A stretch of DNA of 42,417 nucleotides from the NCBI RefSeq assembly GCF_020171845.1, contig NZ_JAIVAM010000021.1, positions 1-42,417 of the forward strand, written 5' to 3'. Both the position numbers and the translations under genes were made by a program. The first letter of the stretch is position 1. Each line of letters opens with the position of its first letter. This DNA is from Cytobacillus kochii. Its GTDB lineage: Bacteria > Bacillota > Bacilli > Bacillales > Cytobacillaceae. Shown here piece by piece: positions 1-6,948 of the stretch. Under the pieces are notes generated by a model. That model was not told where the DNA came from, ran no database searches, and saw only the letters and a program-made list of their open reading frames with translations.

Positions 1-34
1 AATAACTATTAAAAGTTTGTCCTTTCTTTGCCAT
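1..34 (-). CDS. Transposase OrfA, N-terminal fragment (IS3-type)
   Basis: The first eleven codons of a gene that leaves the window at its left edge. They read MAKKGQTFNSY after a strong Shine-Dalgarno (TGGAGGGG, complement of 43-50) placed seven to eight bases before the ATG. This N-terminus resembles the helix-turn-helix OrfA of IS3/IS150-group elements in Bacillaceae, which binds the element ends and is normally joined to OrfB by frameshifting. The family call rests on eleven residues plus the terminal repeat at 94-112, so it is tentative. Confidence 0.5.
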   Translation of the reverse strand, partial: MAKKGQTFNSY

Positions 35-63
35 AGAAAAATCCCCTCCAAGTAGCATTCTTT

Positions 64-90
64 CCTTCATGGTAACATGAAGGTTTTTTT
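64..90 (+). terminator. Hairpin with T-run inside the IS end
   Basis: A perfect 8-bp stem CCTTCATG/CATGAAGG with a GTAA loop, followed by seven T residues on the plus strand. It lies between the IS tip and the transposase start. As a plus-strand terminator it would stop rightward transcription leaving the element; folded in the minus-strand mRNA it would lie in the transposase leader. Confidence 0.55.
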
Positions 91-136
91 GAATGTCTAC
101 TTAAAGGGGACATTAACAAGTCGCTCGGCTTTTTTA

Positions 137-1030
137 TTAGGAGCCAACAAAATCTCCCCCGTTAACGTGGATGGTTTGACCGGTGATGTAAGAGCCGTCA
201 TCAGATGCTAAAAGGACATAAACGGGTGCTAATTCATACGGTTGCCCTGCTCTTTTCATTGGGACATCGAGACCAAATGTTTGGATTTGTTCAGGGGATT
301 GACTGGCAGGTTGGAGTGCCGTCCAAATTGGCCCCGGTGCAACGGCATTGACACGAATGCCTTTGTCAACAACATTATTAGCCAACGCTCGTGTGAAGCT
401 AACAATTGCACCCTTTGTTGCCGAATAATCAATGAGATCTTTTCTACCGATATAGGCATTAATTGAGGTTGTGTTAATAATGCTGGCCCCATCTTTCAAG
501 TGAGGCATGGCTGCTTTTGTCATATAATAATACGACCGAATATTCACGTCAAAGGTTATGTTCCACTGATCTGAACTAATATTTGTAAATTCATCTTGCA
601 AAAACTGTACAGCGATATTATTCACAAGCACATCACATCTGCCAAAGGTTTGGATGGTCTCTTCTACAATTCGTTTACAATGCGCTTCCTCCCTTTGATC
701 ACCTGGGATCAGAAGACATTTCCCACCATAATAAGCGATTGCCTGTTTCGTCTCTTCTGCATCGCGATGTTCATCATAATAGGCAATTACTAAATTCGCT
801 CCTTCTTTAGCAAAGGCTACAGCTGCGGCTCTCCCTATCCCACTATCGCCCCCAGTTACAATTACTACTCTATCCTTTAACTTGCCGGTACCTCTATATT
901 GCGGATTATCATATATGGGCCTTGGGACCATTTCGTATTCCATCCCTGGCTGTCTATTCTGCTTTTGTTTAGGAAAGCTAAATACAATTTCCTCACATTT
1001 TGTTTCTTTTCCGTAATTTCCTCGTTCCAT
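137..1030 (-). CDS. SDR-family oxidoreductase, general-stress type (YhdF/YdaD-like)
   Basis: A classical NAD(P)-dependent short-chain dehydrogenase/reductase of 297 aa with the N-terminal extension (about 45 aa) typical of the Bacillus general-stress SDRs. The nucleotide-binding motif TGGDSGIG is at residues 59-66, NN at 137-138, and the catalytic Ser189, Tyr202 and Lys206 (YSATK) are present. The C-terminus ITGQTIHVNGGD is typical of the family. The start is placed at 1030 because AGGAGGGG lies seven bases upstream; an ATG eight codons earlier overlaps that ribosome site. The substrate is unknown. The gene stands alone, with an IS element downstream and a broken regulator upstream. Confidence 0.88.
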   Translation of the reverse strand: MERGNYGKETKCEEIVFSFPKQKQNRQPGMEYEMVPRPIYDNPQYRGTGKLKDRVVIVTGGDSGIGRAAAVAFAKEGANLVIAYYDEHRDAEETKQAIAYYGGKCLLIPGDQREEAHCKRIVEETIQTFGRCDVLVNNIAVQFLQDEFTNISSDQWNITFDVNIRSYYYMTKAAMPHLKDGASIINTTSINAYIGRKDLIDYSATKGAIVSFTRALANNVVDKGIRVNAVAPGPIWTALQPASQSPEQIQTFGLDVPMKRAGQPYELAPVYVLLASDDGSYITGQTIHVNGGDFVGS

Positions 1031-1115
1031 AGGGCTTCCCCTCCTCTTCATCATATTATTTTAATTGAGAGAAGGTGGTGCAAACGAGAAAATACCTAGC
1101 TCTTAAAAATTTTAG

Positions 1116-1278
1116 GTACTAACATTGAGCACTCAACTTAAGGAGCTTGAAGCTGATGGGATTTGTTCGAAAGAAAGCGTATAGTCTCACAAAAAAAGCA
1201 GAAACGCTATTACCTGTTTTAGAGCAGTTATGTGAGTGGAGAGAAAAAACCGCAATAGTTTGTAAAATAGTCCACTAA
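1116..1278 (+). pseudogene. HxlR-family regulator remnant
   Basis: Two adjoining frames together match the core of HxlR-type winged-helix regulators. From 1116 the frame reads VLTLSTQLKELEADGI and ends at TAG 1182-1184; from 1183 the next frame reads SLTKKAETLLPVLEQLCEW and stops at 1276-1278. The family consensus (MLTQQLKELEADGI, then YSLTxKGxxLxPVLxxLCEW) is recognisable, but about ten residues of the wing are deleted, the frame is shifted and the recognition-helix region upstream is gone. The gene is therefore dead. It lies divergent from the SDR gene, where such regulators often sit. Confidence 0.7.
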
Positions 1279-1319
1279 ACTCTCTCGTAATCTATAGAAC
1301 CTTAAGTAGTGAACTGTAT

Positions 1320-1356
1320 TAAAAAAGTCTTGCTCCAATTAAACGAAAGCAAGACT
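1320..1356 (-). terminator. Terminator of the queF-yhhQ operon
   Basis: A perfect 9-bp stem AGTCTTGCT/AGCAAGACT, followed on the minus strand by a run of T (complement of 1320-1326). It lies 19 bases after the yhhQ stop codon. Confidence 0.85.
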
Positions 1357-1374
1357 CTTGTATTTTTCATCAAA

Positions 1375-1998
1375 TTACACTTTTTCCATGATGAATTCAC
1401 GCTTACGAATCATATGCACAACTAAATAAACAAGTGGTGTGATGCAAATTGAGGCAATAAATTTAAATAAATATTGCGAGAGAATCAATCCCAATAATGC
1501 GGAAGTTGGAATCGTTCCGTAAAAGGCGATCGTAATAAATATCGATGTGTCGACGATTTGACTAATCATTACAGACATATTATTTCTGAACCATAACTTC
1601 TTCTTACCATGACGCATTTTTAGTTGATGAAAAACATACACAACAATATGCTGGCTAATAAAATAAGACACAAGACTCGCAACTATTACACGAAAGCTAC
1701 CACCTAAAATCGCCTGAAATGATGCCTGTTCGCCGAATACGGGAGCAGCAGGTAATTGGATGGTGATCATAATAAAGATAATCGCCAATATTTGTGTGAT
1801 AAGACCAGCTTTCACCGTTTGTTTACCAGCTTCTTTCCCATATAATTCGACGATAATATCAATGATTGGATACGTAAAAATAAAAACGACCACTGCTGCT
1901 GGAAGAATCGCTAAATCGCCAAGGCTGAATAATTTCACAGCAACTATATTAGCTAAAATAAGCAAGCCCACATAGATGCCGTTTAAATATAGAATCAT
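1375..1998 (-). CDS. yhhQ: Queuosine precursor transporter (YhhQ/VUT family)
   Basis: An integral membrane protein of 207 aa with about six hydrophobic segments, of the QueT/YhhQ (vitamin uptake transporter) family. YhhQ imports 7-deazaguanine precursors such as preQ0 and preQ1 for queuosine modification of tRNA. Its start codon overlaps the queF stop by four bases (ATGA), so the two are translationally coupled in one transcript. Transcription starts upstream of the preQ1-I riboswitch at 2600-2641, so import is predicted to fall when cellular preQ1 is high. Family and context agree; exact substrate preference cannot be read from the sequence. Confidence 0.88.
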   Translation of the reverse strand: MILYLNGIYVGLLILANIVAVKLFSLGDLAILPAAVVVFIFTYPIIDIIVELYGKEAGKQTVKAGLITQILAIIFIMITIQLPAAPVFGEQASFQAILGGSFRVIVASLVSYFISQHIVVYVFHQLKMRHGKKKLWFRNNMSVMISQIVDTSIFITIAFYGTIPTSALLGLILSQYLFKFIASICITPLVYLVVHMIRKREFIMEKV

Positions 1999-2495
1999 CG
2001 ATTATCCACTTTTTCTGGATAGAGATCATGGTTCATTAATCGATGCTCTGCCATCTTTTCGTATTTCGTTTCCGGTCGGCCATAATTGCACCACGGATCA
2101 ATGCTAATACCACCACGAGGCGTAAATTTCCCCCAAACTTCAATATAACGGGGGTTCAATAAATCAATGAGGTCATTCATAATAATATTGACACAGTCCT
2201 CGTGAAAGTCGCCATGATTTCTAAAGCTAAAGAGATACAGTTTCAATGATTTACTTTCTACAATTTTTTCATCAGGGATGTAAGAGATATACATCGTAGC
2301 AAAATCCGGTTGGCCTGTGATGGGGCAAAGACTTGTGAATTCTGGACAATTAAATTTGACAAAATAATCTCTACCGCTATGTAAGCTGTCCACAGCCTCA
2401 AGTACTTCTGGTGCGTAATCTGATGGGTATTGGGTCTGTTGATTACCTAATAAAGTTAAATCCGTTAATCCTTGTTCTTCTTTTCTTCCTGACAT
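1995..2495 (-). CDS. queF: NADPH-dependent 7-cyano-7-deazaguanine (preQ0) reductase
   Basis: A unimodular QueF of 166 aa that reduces the nitrile of preQ0 to the aminomethyl group of preQ1. The catalytic motif [11 protein letters not shown] places Cys57 as nucleophile and Asp64 as proton donor. The QueF motif [16 protein letters not shown] and the FHED element (His98, Glu99) follow. Length and motifs match the Bacillus enzyme. Start: ATG at 2495 with AAGGAGGC nine to ten bases upstream. No queC, queD or queE is next to it; the partner gene is a transporter, which suggests salvage of imported preQ0 here. Expression is controlled by the upstream preQ1-I aptamer and terminator. Confidence 0.95.
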   Translation of the reverse strand: MSGRKEEQGLTDLTLLGNQQTQYPSDYAPEVLEAVDSLHSGRDYFVKFNCPEFTSLCPITGQPDFATMYISYIPDEKIVESKSLKLYLFSFRNHGDFHEDCVNIIMNDLIDLLNPRYIEVWGKFTPRGGISIDPWCNYGRPETKYEKMAEHRLMNHDLYPEKVDNR

Positions 2496-2555
2496 AAAAA
2501 AAGCCTCCTTGAATCAATTTCGTTCAGGGAGCTAAAACCATCTGTCAACTAAGAA

Positions 2556-2592
2556 ACAAAAAACCACGCCCGAATATGGACATGGTTTTTTT
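2556..2592 (-). terminator. Riboswitch expression platform (attenuator) before queF
   Basis: On the minus strand AAAACCATGTCC pairs with GGGCGTGGTTTT (one G-U pair) and runs into TTTTTTG. It lies eight bases after the preQ1-I aptamer and about 60 bases before the queF ATG, as expected for ligand-controlled premature termination. The near-symmetric stem could also work on the plus strand. Confidence 0.82.
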
Positions 2593-2599
2593 CATGCAT

Positions 2600-2641
2600 C
2601 CATAGTTTTTTATAGAGGGTTTAAAGCTATGAACCTCTTCT
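2600..2641 (-). ncRNA. preQ1-I riboswitch aptamer
   Basis: The minus strand contains the canonical class I preQ1 layout. AGAGG (P1, 5' side) is followed by TTC, ATAGC, a short loop, CCTCT (P1, 3' side) and the A-rich tail ATAAAAAACTATGG, whose CTATG pairs back to CATAG to form the H-type pseudoknot. It closely matches the Bacillus queC aptamer from memory. The aptamer lies directly ahead of an intrinsic terminator and the queF-yhhQ operon, consistent with preQ1 turning the operon off. Confidence 0.93.
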
Positions 2642-2674
2642 GGATATCTTCCAGTCTATTCATTTACTTTTCTC

Positions 2675-2703
2675 AGTTTATATAAGCTTGTGATCACTGT
2701 CAA
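2675..2703 (-). promoter_or_regulatory. Sigma-A promoter of the preQ1 leader and queF
   Basis: On the minus strand TTGACA (2698-2703), a 17-bp spacer and TAAACT (2675-2680). It starts only ten bases after the stop codon of the upstream gene. The start point would fall near 2668, about 27 bases before the aptamer. Confidence 0.65.
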
Positions 2704-2712
2704 TCTTTTCTG

Positions 2713-3765
2713 TTAGGCGTACACTTCGTTGCCATCCGATTCATCTTTAATTTCACCAACAATTTCAGAAAGAATATCCTCCATTGTTACTAACCCGACC
2801 GTTTTGCCTTGATTATTTGTTACAAGGGCCATATGTGTACGTGTTTGCTGCATTTTCAAGAAAACCTCTTTAATGGAGATGGTTTCTTTATAGCTTGGTA
2901 TCTCATGCATAAATTCTTTAAAATCTTCCTTACGTCCTGCAGCTAAACTCGTTAACATTTCCTTCGTATTAATGAATCCGATATATTCCTTCGTCTTAGA
3001 TGCAACAGGGTATCTGGTATATTCATATTCATCGATGACCTTTAACATACTATCCAATGACTGATTCTTCTGCAGTGTAATCATTTCTTCTTTCGGAATC
3101 ATAATATCTTTTAATTGACGACCATCAAAGGCAAAGATGTTCTCCAAATAAGCAAGTTCTGTTTGGTTGATTTCTCCACCTTCATAACTTTGTGTGACAA
3201 TCAACTTCAACTCTTCTTCCGAGTGCACAGTATCATGACCAGCTGGCTCAACACCAAATCGTCTTAAAATAAACGTTGCGGAACCATTTAATAAACTAAT
3301 AACTGGCTTCATAATGCGACCAAACCAATATAAAGCTGGCGCCAGTAGAAGTGTCATTTTTTCTGCATATTGTATCGCTAATGTTTTTGGTGCAAGTTCC
3401 CCAATAACGACGTGTAAGAACGAGACAATAGTCAGTGAGATAATATAAGAAAGTATTGTCGCTACAGCGGCAGATACTTCAAATTCAATAAACAAAGGTT
3501 CTAAAATCTTCTGTACAGTAGGTTCACCTAAAGCACCTAAAACAAGCGCTGTAATGGTAATACCTAGTTGGCAGGCAGATAAATAATAGTCAAGATTATG
3601 AGCTACTTTTTTAGCAAGTACTGCTTTTTTATTTCCTTCTGCGATCAATTGATCGAGTCTAGACATACGCACTTTCAATATAGCAAACTCGGCACCTACG
3701 AAAAATGCCGTAAACAAAATAAATAATGCAACTAAAAACAAGTTTAATATGATTATACTGTCCAA
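2713..3765 (-). CDS. CNNM/CorC-type (HlyC/CorC) membrane protein lacking the CorC domain
   Basis: A paralogue of the neighbouring 445-aa protein, with the DUF21/CNNM membrane domain (residues about 1-190, including ACQLGITITAL and GELAPKTLAIQ) followed by a CBS pair (about 210-340). Such proteins act in magnesium or other divalent-cation efflux and homeostasis. At 350 aa it stops just after the second CBS domain (VGEIKDESDG), so the C-terminal CorC/HlyC domain of full-length members is absent. The TTG start lies 26 bases after a strong Shine-Dalgarno with a small hairpin between (see 3771-3796). It is 38 bases downstream of its paralogue, in the same operon. Confidence 0.85.
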   Translation of the reverse strand: MDSIIILNLFLVALFILFTAFFVGAEFAILKVRMSRLDQLIAEGNKKAVLAKKVAHNLDYYLSACQLGITITALVLGALGEPTVQKILEPLFIEFEVSAAVATILSYIISLTIVSFLHVVIGELAPKTLAIQYAEKMTLLLAPALYWFGRIMKPVISLLNGSATFILRRFGVEPAGHDTVHSEEELKLIVTQSYEGGEINQTELAYLENIFAFDGRQLKDIMIPKEEMITLQKNQSLDSMLKVIDEYEYTRYPVASKTKEYIGFINTKEMLTSLAAGRKEDFKEFMHEIPSYKETISIKEVFLKMQQTRTHMALVTNNQGKTVGLVTMEDILSEIVGEIKDESDGNEVYA

Positions 3766-3770
3766 TTATT

Positions 3771-3796
3771 TCCCTCTTCCTGAGGGATTCACCTCC
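3771..3796 (-). promoter_or_regulatory. Leader hairpin between Shine-Dalgarno and TTG start
   Basis: On the minus strand GGAGGTGAAT is followed by CCCTC-AGGAA-GAGGG, then AAATAATTG with the TTG start at 3765. The same arrangement occurs before the paralogue at 5141. Folding of the 5-bp stem would bring GGAGG to about 11 bases from the TTG. An alternative reading is a nine-codon leader peptide from the GTG in GGAGGTG, which ends at the TAA touching the TTG. Confidence 0.5.
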
Positions 3797-3803
3797 AAGA
3801 TGA

Positions 3804-5141
3804 TTACGATGATTGAGGGGTTTCCTCTGCTATTTGATCTTCTAAATATTGATGGAACATGACTTGTTTAATTTGATAATTATCCATTTCAGCCACTTCC
3901 CACACATGATTATCGTGATGAACCTCGTCACCCTGCTCTACTACTTCAAGATTTTTATATTGTATCCAACCAGCAATTGTGTCGATATCTTCACTATCTT
4001 CAAATGTTAGGCCAAACCGGTCTTCCAAATCAGTCAACAACACACGTCCATTGATGATATACTTTTGTTCACCTGCTGGACGGATATCCGCTACTTCATC
4101 CTCATCAAATTCATCGCGAATTTCGCCAACTAGCTCTTCAAGTACATCCTCCATCGTTAAAACACCAGAAGTTCCGCCGTACTCATCCATAACAACAGTC
4201 ATATGGACTTGTTCTTGCTGCATTTTCAACAGCGCATCTTGTATACTTGTTACTTCTACAACAAATGGAACATCACGCATATATTGCTCTAACTTTACTT
4301 CCCTGCCACTCACAATGTGACTGAGCATTTTCTTCGCATTGACAACACCAATAATACGGTCTTTATCCCCATTTTCGACAACGGGATAACGCGTATAATT
4401 ATGTTCATCTAAAATGGCGATCAGTTCATCTGGAGTCATATCCTTATCAATTGTCACAAGATCTGTTCTTGGAACCATGATATCTTTTGCTACTCTTTCA
4501 TCAAAAGAAAAGACGTTCTCTAAATACTTCAGTTCTGTTTGATCAATTTCTCCACCTTGGAAACTTTGTGCCATAACGATTTTTAATTCTTCCTCAGTGT
4601 ATGCCTTTTCTTGCGGAGCTGGCGCGACACCAAACATACGCAATAAAAGACGAGAAGCACCATTTAAAGCAAAAATAAACGGCGACATAATCTTACCGAA
4701 CCAGTAGAGTGAAGGAGCAAGCATTAACGTCACTTTTTCCGAAAATTGAATAGCTAAAGTTTTCGGTGCCATCTCTCCGACTACCACGTGTAAATAAGTT
4801 ACTAATGCAAAAGCAATTGCATAAGAAGCAACATCAGCAATAGTAGCAGAAATGTTTAACCAACTAAAAACAGGATACAACACAGCACTTACAGCCGGTT
4901 TACCTAATGCACCTAAACCAAGGGCTGTTACCGTAATACCAAGTTGACAAGCTGATAAATAATAATCCAGGTCCGCTGCTACTTTCTTAGCAAGAACCGC
5001 TTTTTTATTTCCTTCAGCAATTAACTGGTCAATCCTCGACATACGGAGTTTGACTACTGCGAACTCAGACGCAACGAAAAACGCCGTCAGAGCAAGTAAA
5101 ATTACAAGCATTATTAAATTCGTAATGGTTATTATGTCCAA
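3804..5141 (-). CDS. CNNM/CorC-type (HlyC/CorC family) transporter, full length
   Basis: A membrane protein of 445 aa. Residues about 1-195 form the DUF21/CNNM transmembrane domain (ACQLGITVTAL, GEMAPKTLAIQ), about 215-340 two CBS domains (RYPVVE and EYGGTSGVLTMEDVLEELVGEI), and about 355-435 the CorC/HlyC domain (INGRVLLTDL to DTIAGWI). Members export or balance divalent cations, chiefly magnesium; older names call them hemolysins. Start: TTG at 5141, chosen because homologues begin at this point and no ATG lies upstream. It follows a MerR regulator gene by 38 bases and precedes a shorter paralogue, so the three probably form one transcript. Confidence 0.9.
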   Translation of the reverse strand: MDIITITNLIMLVILLALTAFFVASEFAVVKLRMSRIDQLIAEGNKKAVLAKKVAADLDYYLSACQLGITVTALGLGALGKPAVSAVLYPVFSWLNISATIADVASYAIAFALVTYLHVVVGEMAPKTLAIQFSEKVTLMLAPSLYWFGKIMSPFIFALNGASRLLLRMFGVAPAPQEKAYTEEELKIVMAQSFQGGEIDQTELKYLENVFSFDERVAKDIMVPRTDLVTIDKDMTPDELIAILDEHNYTRYPVVENGDKDRIIGVVNAKKMLSHIVSGREVKLEQYMRDVPFVVEVTSIQDALLKMQQEQVHMTVVMDEYGGTSGVLTMEDVLEELVGEIRDEFDEDEVADIRPAGEQKYIINGRVLLTDLEDRFGLTFEDSEDIDTIAGWIQYKNLEVVEQGDEVHHDNHVWEVAEMDNYQIKQVMFHQYLEDQIAEETPQSS

Positions 5142-5146
5142 TTATT

Positions 5147-5172
5147 TCCCTCTAACTGAGGGATTCACCTCC
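5147..5172 (-). promoter_or_regulatory. Leader hairpin between Shine-Dalgarno and TTG start (copy 2)
   Basis: GGAGGTGAAT, then CCCTC-AGTTA-GAGGG, then AAATAATTG. It equals the leader at 3771-3796 except for the loop bases, in front of the paralogous gene. The putative leader peptides would read MNPSVRGK here and MNPSGRGK at the other copy. Confidence 0.5.
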
Positions 5173-5179
5173 AAAATAG

Positions 5180-5566
5180 TTAACACTCATTCAATCGTTT
5201 GAAACAATCTGATAATTCTTTTTCAAGTAAGCGAAACACACGCTTTTTTTCGATTTCGGAACACTGTTGATATCGTTGTTCTACGATTTCAAGCTTCCCT
5301 TTTAAACGATTGATTTCCTCTTGGACCTCTATTACCATGGGGTCTACTCCTTGGTTATCCTGTGTATGAAGTACTCTCTGAATCTCTAGAATTGATAATC
5401 TCTCTTTCTTCAAAGCTTTAATCCTTTCTAACGTATTCAGGACATCCTCAGGATAAAGACGGTAGTTTGAAGAGGAACGTTCGACACTCAATAAATTCTT
5501 TTTTGTGTAATAATCAATCGTCCGTGATGTTAAACCGCTCAATTTCGCCACCTGACCAATTCGCAA
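5180..5566 (-). CDS. MerR-family transcriptional regulator
   Basis: A protein of 128 aa with an N-terminal MerR winged helix (RIGQVAKLSGLTSRTIDYYTKKNLL, about residues 2-26, then SNYRLYPEDVLNTLERI). A long coiled-coil helix follows (about 70-125) for dimerisation. There is no separate ligand domain, and no conserved metal-site cysteines can be seen. The TTG start at 5566 has AAGG five bases before it. It lies 38 bases ahead of the CNNM genes and probably controls them together with itself; palindromes in the upstream region (5605-5688) are candidate operators. The signal sensed is unknown. Confidence 0.85.
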   Translation of the reverse strand: MRIGQVAKLSGLTSRTIDYYTKKNLLSVERSSSNYRLYPEDVLNTLERIKALKKERLSILEIQRVLHTQDNQGVDPMVIEVQEEINRLKGKLEIVEQRYQQCSEIEKKRVFRLLEKELSDCFKRLNEC

Positions 5567-5604
5567 TAACGCCTTCCCAATGAAGTAACCCCCTTTCTAT
5601 ATTA

Positions 5605-5688
5605 AGTATTACGTTTCAGTTTTATTTAAAACCTATGTTTATAGGTTGAAACTTTTTAAGAAAAAACACAAACTATTACGTTATAGTT
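5605..5688. promoter_or_regulatory. Candidate MerR operators and promoter region
   Basis: Three related dyads lie upstream of the MerR start. AACTATTACGTTATAGTT (5671-5688) is a near-perfect 18-bp palindrome. A second copy, AAGTATTACGTTTCAGTT (5605-5622), matches it at 15 of 18 positions. Between them AACCTAT-GTTT-ATAGGTT (5630-5647) is a perfect 7-bp inverted repeat. A TATAAT sits at 5702-5707. Which dyad the MerR protein binds cannot be decided by eye. Confidence 0.5.
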
Positions 5689-5707
5689 TATGAGAAAATT
5701 ATATAAT

Positions 5708-5984
5708 GGACTGTAACTGAAATCAAGTGGTAGCTTTTTCAGTCCACAACTCCCCATTCTCAATTATATTTTAACTGATAACAGCAGATATCTCAAAAAA
5801 AGAAACTTCATATTATATACCTCTCACTTGATAAAGAAAGATATGATTGATTATTTTACCTCTATGGTACTTTTCGGAGGATGATATAGAATGATAAACG
5901 GGCTGATGAGATGACGGTGCCTAAATTGTACTCAGCCGGAAATATTGCCTTGTTCTAGTGAACTCGAATCAGAATAGGCAAGCT
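5708..5984. other. Non-coding spacer
   Basis: About 280 bases between the MerR promoter region and the repeat array. I found no convincing reading frame, RNA gene or terminator. GGAGG at 5876-5880 precedes only a seven-codon frame. Confidence 0.4.
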
Positions 5985-6845
5985 AGCTTTTGTAATAGTT
6001 GGAAACGCGGCAATTATTTTGAACCTTCTACTATATTTGACTCGTTTAACAGACAAACGCTTCAAATTTTTCACCGCCTCAGAATCCTGACTCGTTCTTG
6101 CTGGAAACGTATCAAATAGCATAGGGTTACTCTATATTTGACTCGTTTAGAAGTAATCGCTCCAAAAATTTGGATATTCTGCAAATCTTGACCCGCTTTG
6201 GAAAGGAACGAATCAAACATTTGAACCAACTACTATTTTTGACTCGTTTAACAGACAAACGCTTCAAATTTTTCACCGCCCTCAGAATCCTGACTCGTTC
6301 TTGCTGGAAACGTATCAAATAAAAAGGGGGTACTCTATATTTGATTCGTTTAACAAGTAATCGCTCCAAAAATTTGGATATTCTGCAAATCTTGACCCGC
6401 TTTGGAAAGGAACGAATCAAACATTTGAACCTTCTACTATTTTTGACTCGTTTAACAGACAAACGCTTCAAATTTTTCACCGCTCTCAGAATCCTGACTC
6501 GTTCTTGCTGAAAACGTATCAAATAGAATAGGGTTACTCTATATTTGACTCGTTTAAGAAGTAAATGCTCCAAAAATTTGGATATTCTGCAAATCTTGAT
6601 CCGCTTTGGAAAGGAACGAATCAAACATTTGAACCTTCTACTATTTTTGACTCGTTTAACAGACAAACGCTTCAAATTTTTCACCGCTCTCAGAATCCTG
6701 ACTCTCTCTTGCTGGAAACGTATCAAATAGCATAGGGTTACTCTATATTTGACTCGTTTAAGAAGTAAATGCTCCAAAAATCGGTACGCTCAACAAATCC
6801 TGGCTGGTTGCGAATATACGGAAACACGCCAAGAATGGTACAAAG
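5985..6845. repeat. Nested tandem repeat array, 51/102/204-bp periods
   Basis: The element TTTGACTCGTTTAA starts, with small changes, at 6036, 6137, 6238, 6340, 6442, 6544, 6646 and 6748, a spacing of 101-102 bp. Alternate copies are nearly identical and adjacent ones diverged, giving a 204-bp higher-order unit of types A and B, about four copies. Each 102-bp unit splits again into two related 51-bp halves of the form TGAcTCGTT, 8-10 bases, AAACGnnTCAAA, an imperfect inverted repeat. The ends (5985-6035 and 6780-6845) are degenerate units. The minus strand stays open for 216 codons (6127-6777) because the periods are multiples of three. That frame starts with TTG, lacks a ribosome site and is very rich in Lys and Arg, so I do not call it a gene. 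Confidence 0.88.
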
Positions 6846-6906
6846 TTATCTTTCCCCGATTTCCTAATTATCTTTCTCCGGTTGCTTTTGTTTTGGATTT
6901 TCCCCA

Positions 6907-6941
6907 TAAAAAAACACCTCCATTCTTTAAATGGAAGTGTT
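6907..6941 (-). terminator. Terminator after mgtE
   Basis: AACACTTCCATT pairs with AATGGAGGTGTT (one G-U pair) around a TAAAG loop, followed by seven T residues on the minus strand. It lies eight bases after the mgtE stop codon. Confidence 0.85.
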
Positions 6942-6948
6942 GGTTCTT

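Larger units (their letters stand above)
1..112 (-). mobile_element. One end of an IS3-type insertion sequence (partial)
   Basis: Read on the minus strand from 112, the sequence starts TGTCCCCTTTAAGTAGACA and leads into the transposase start at 34. This matches the layout of IS3/IS150 ends (terminal TG, C-run, then TAGACA). It resembles but is not identical to the IS end at 31,341-31,360. Only this end is in the window, so neither the target duplication nor the element length can be determined. Confidence 0.5.

Noticed and set aside
2500..2550. A second preQ1-like pseudoknot (AGCTCC pairing with GGAG) directly before queF
   Set aside because: The tail is too long and the core bases do not match; the canonical aptamer at 2600-2641 explains the regulation.
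3979..4320. 113-codon plus-strand frame inside the CNNM gene
   Set aside because: Serine-rich shadow of a clearly coding minus-strand gene.
6127..6777. 216-codon minus-strand open frame with 17- and 68-residue repeats
   Set aside because: It begins at TTG without a ribosome site, is extremely Lys/Arg-rich, and exists because the DNA repeat periods are multiples of three. Kept as a caveat in the repeat entry, not called a gene.
5985..6845. CRISPR array
   Set aside because: Units are contiguous diverged repeats without unique spacers of constant length, and no cas genes are present.
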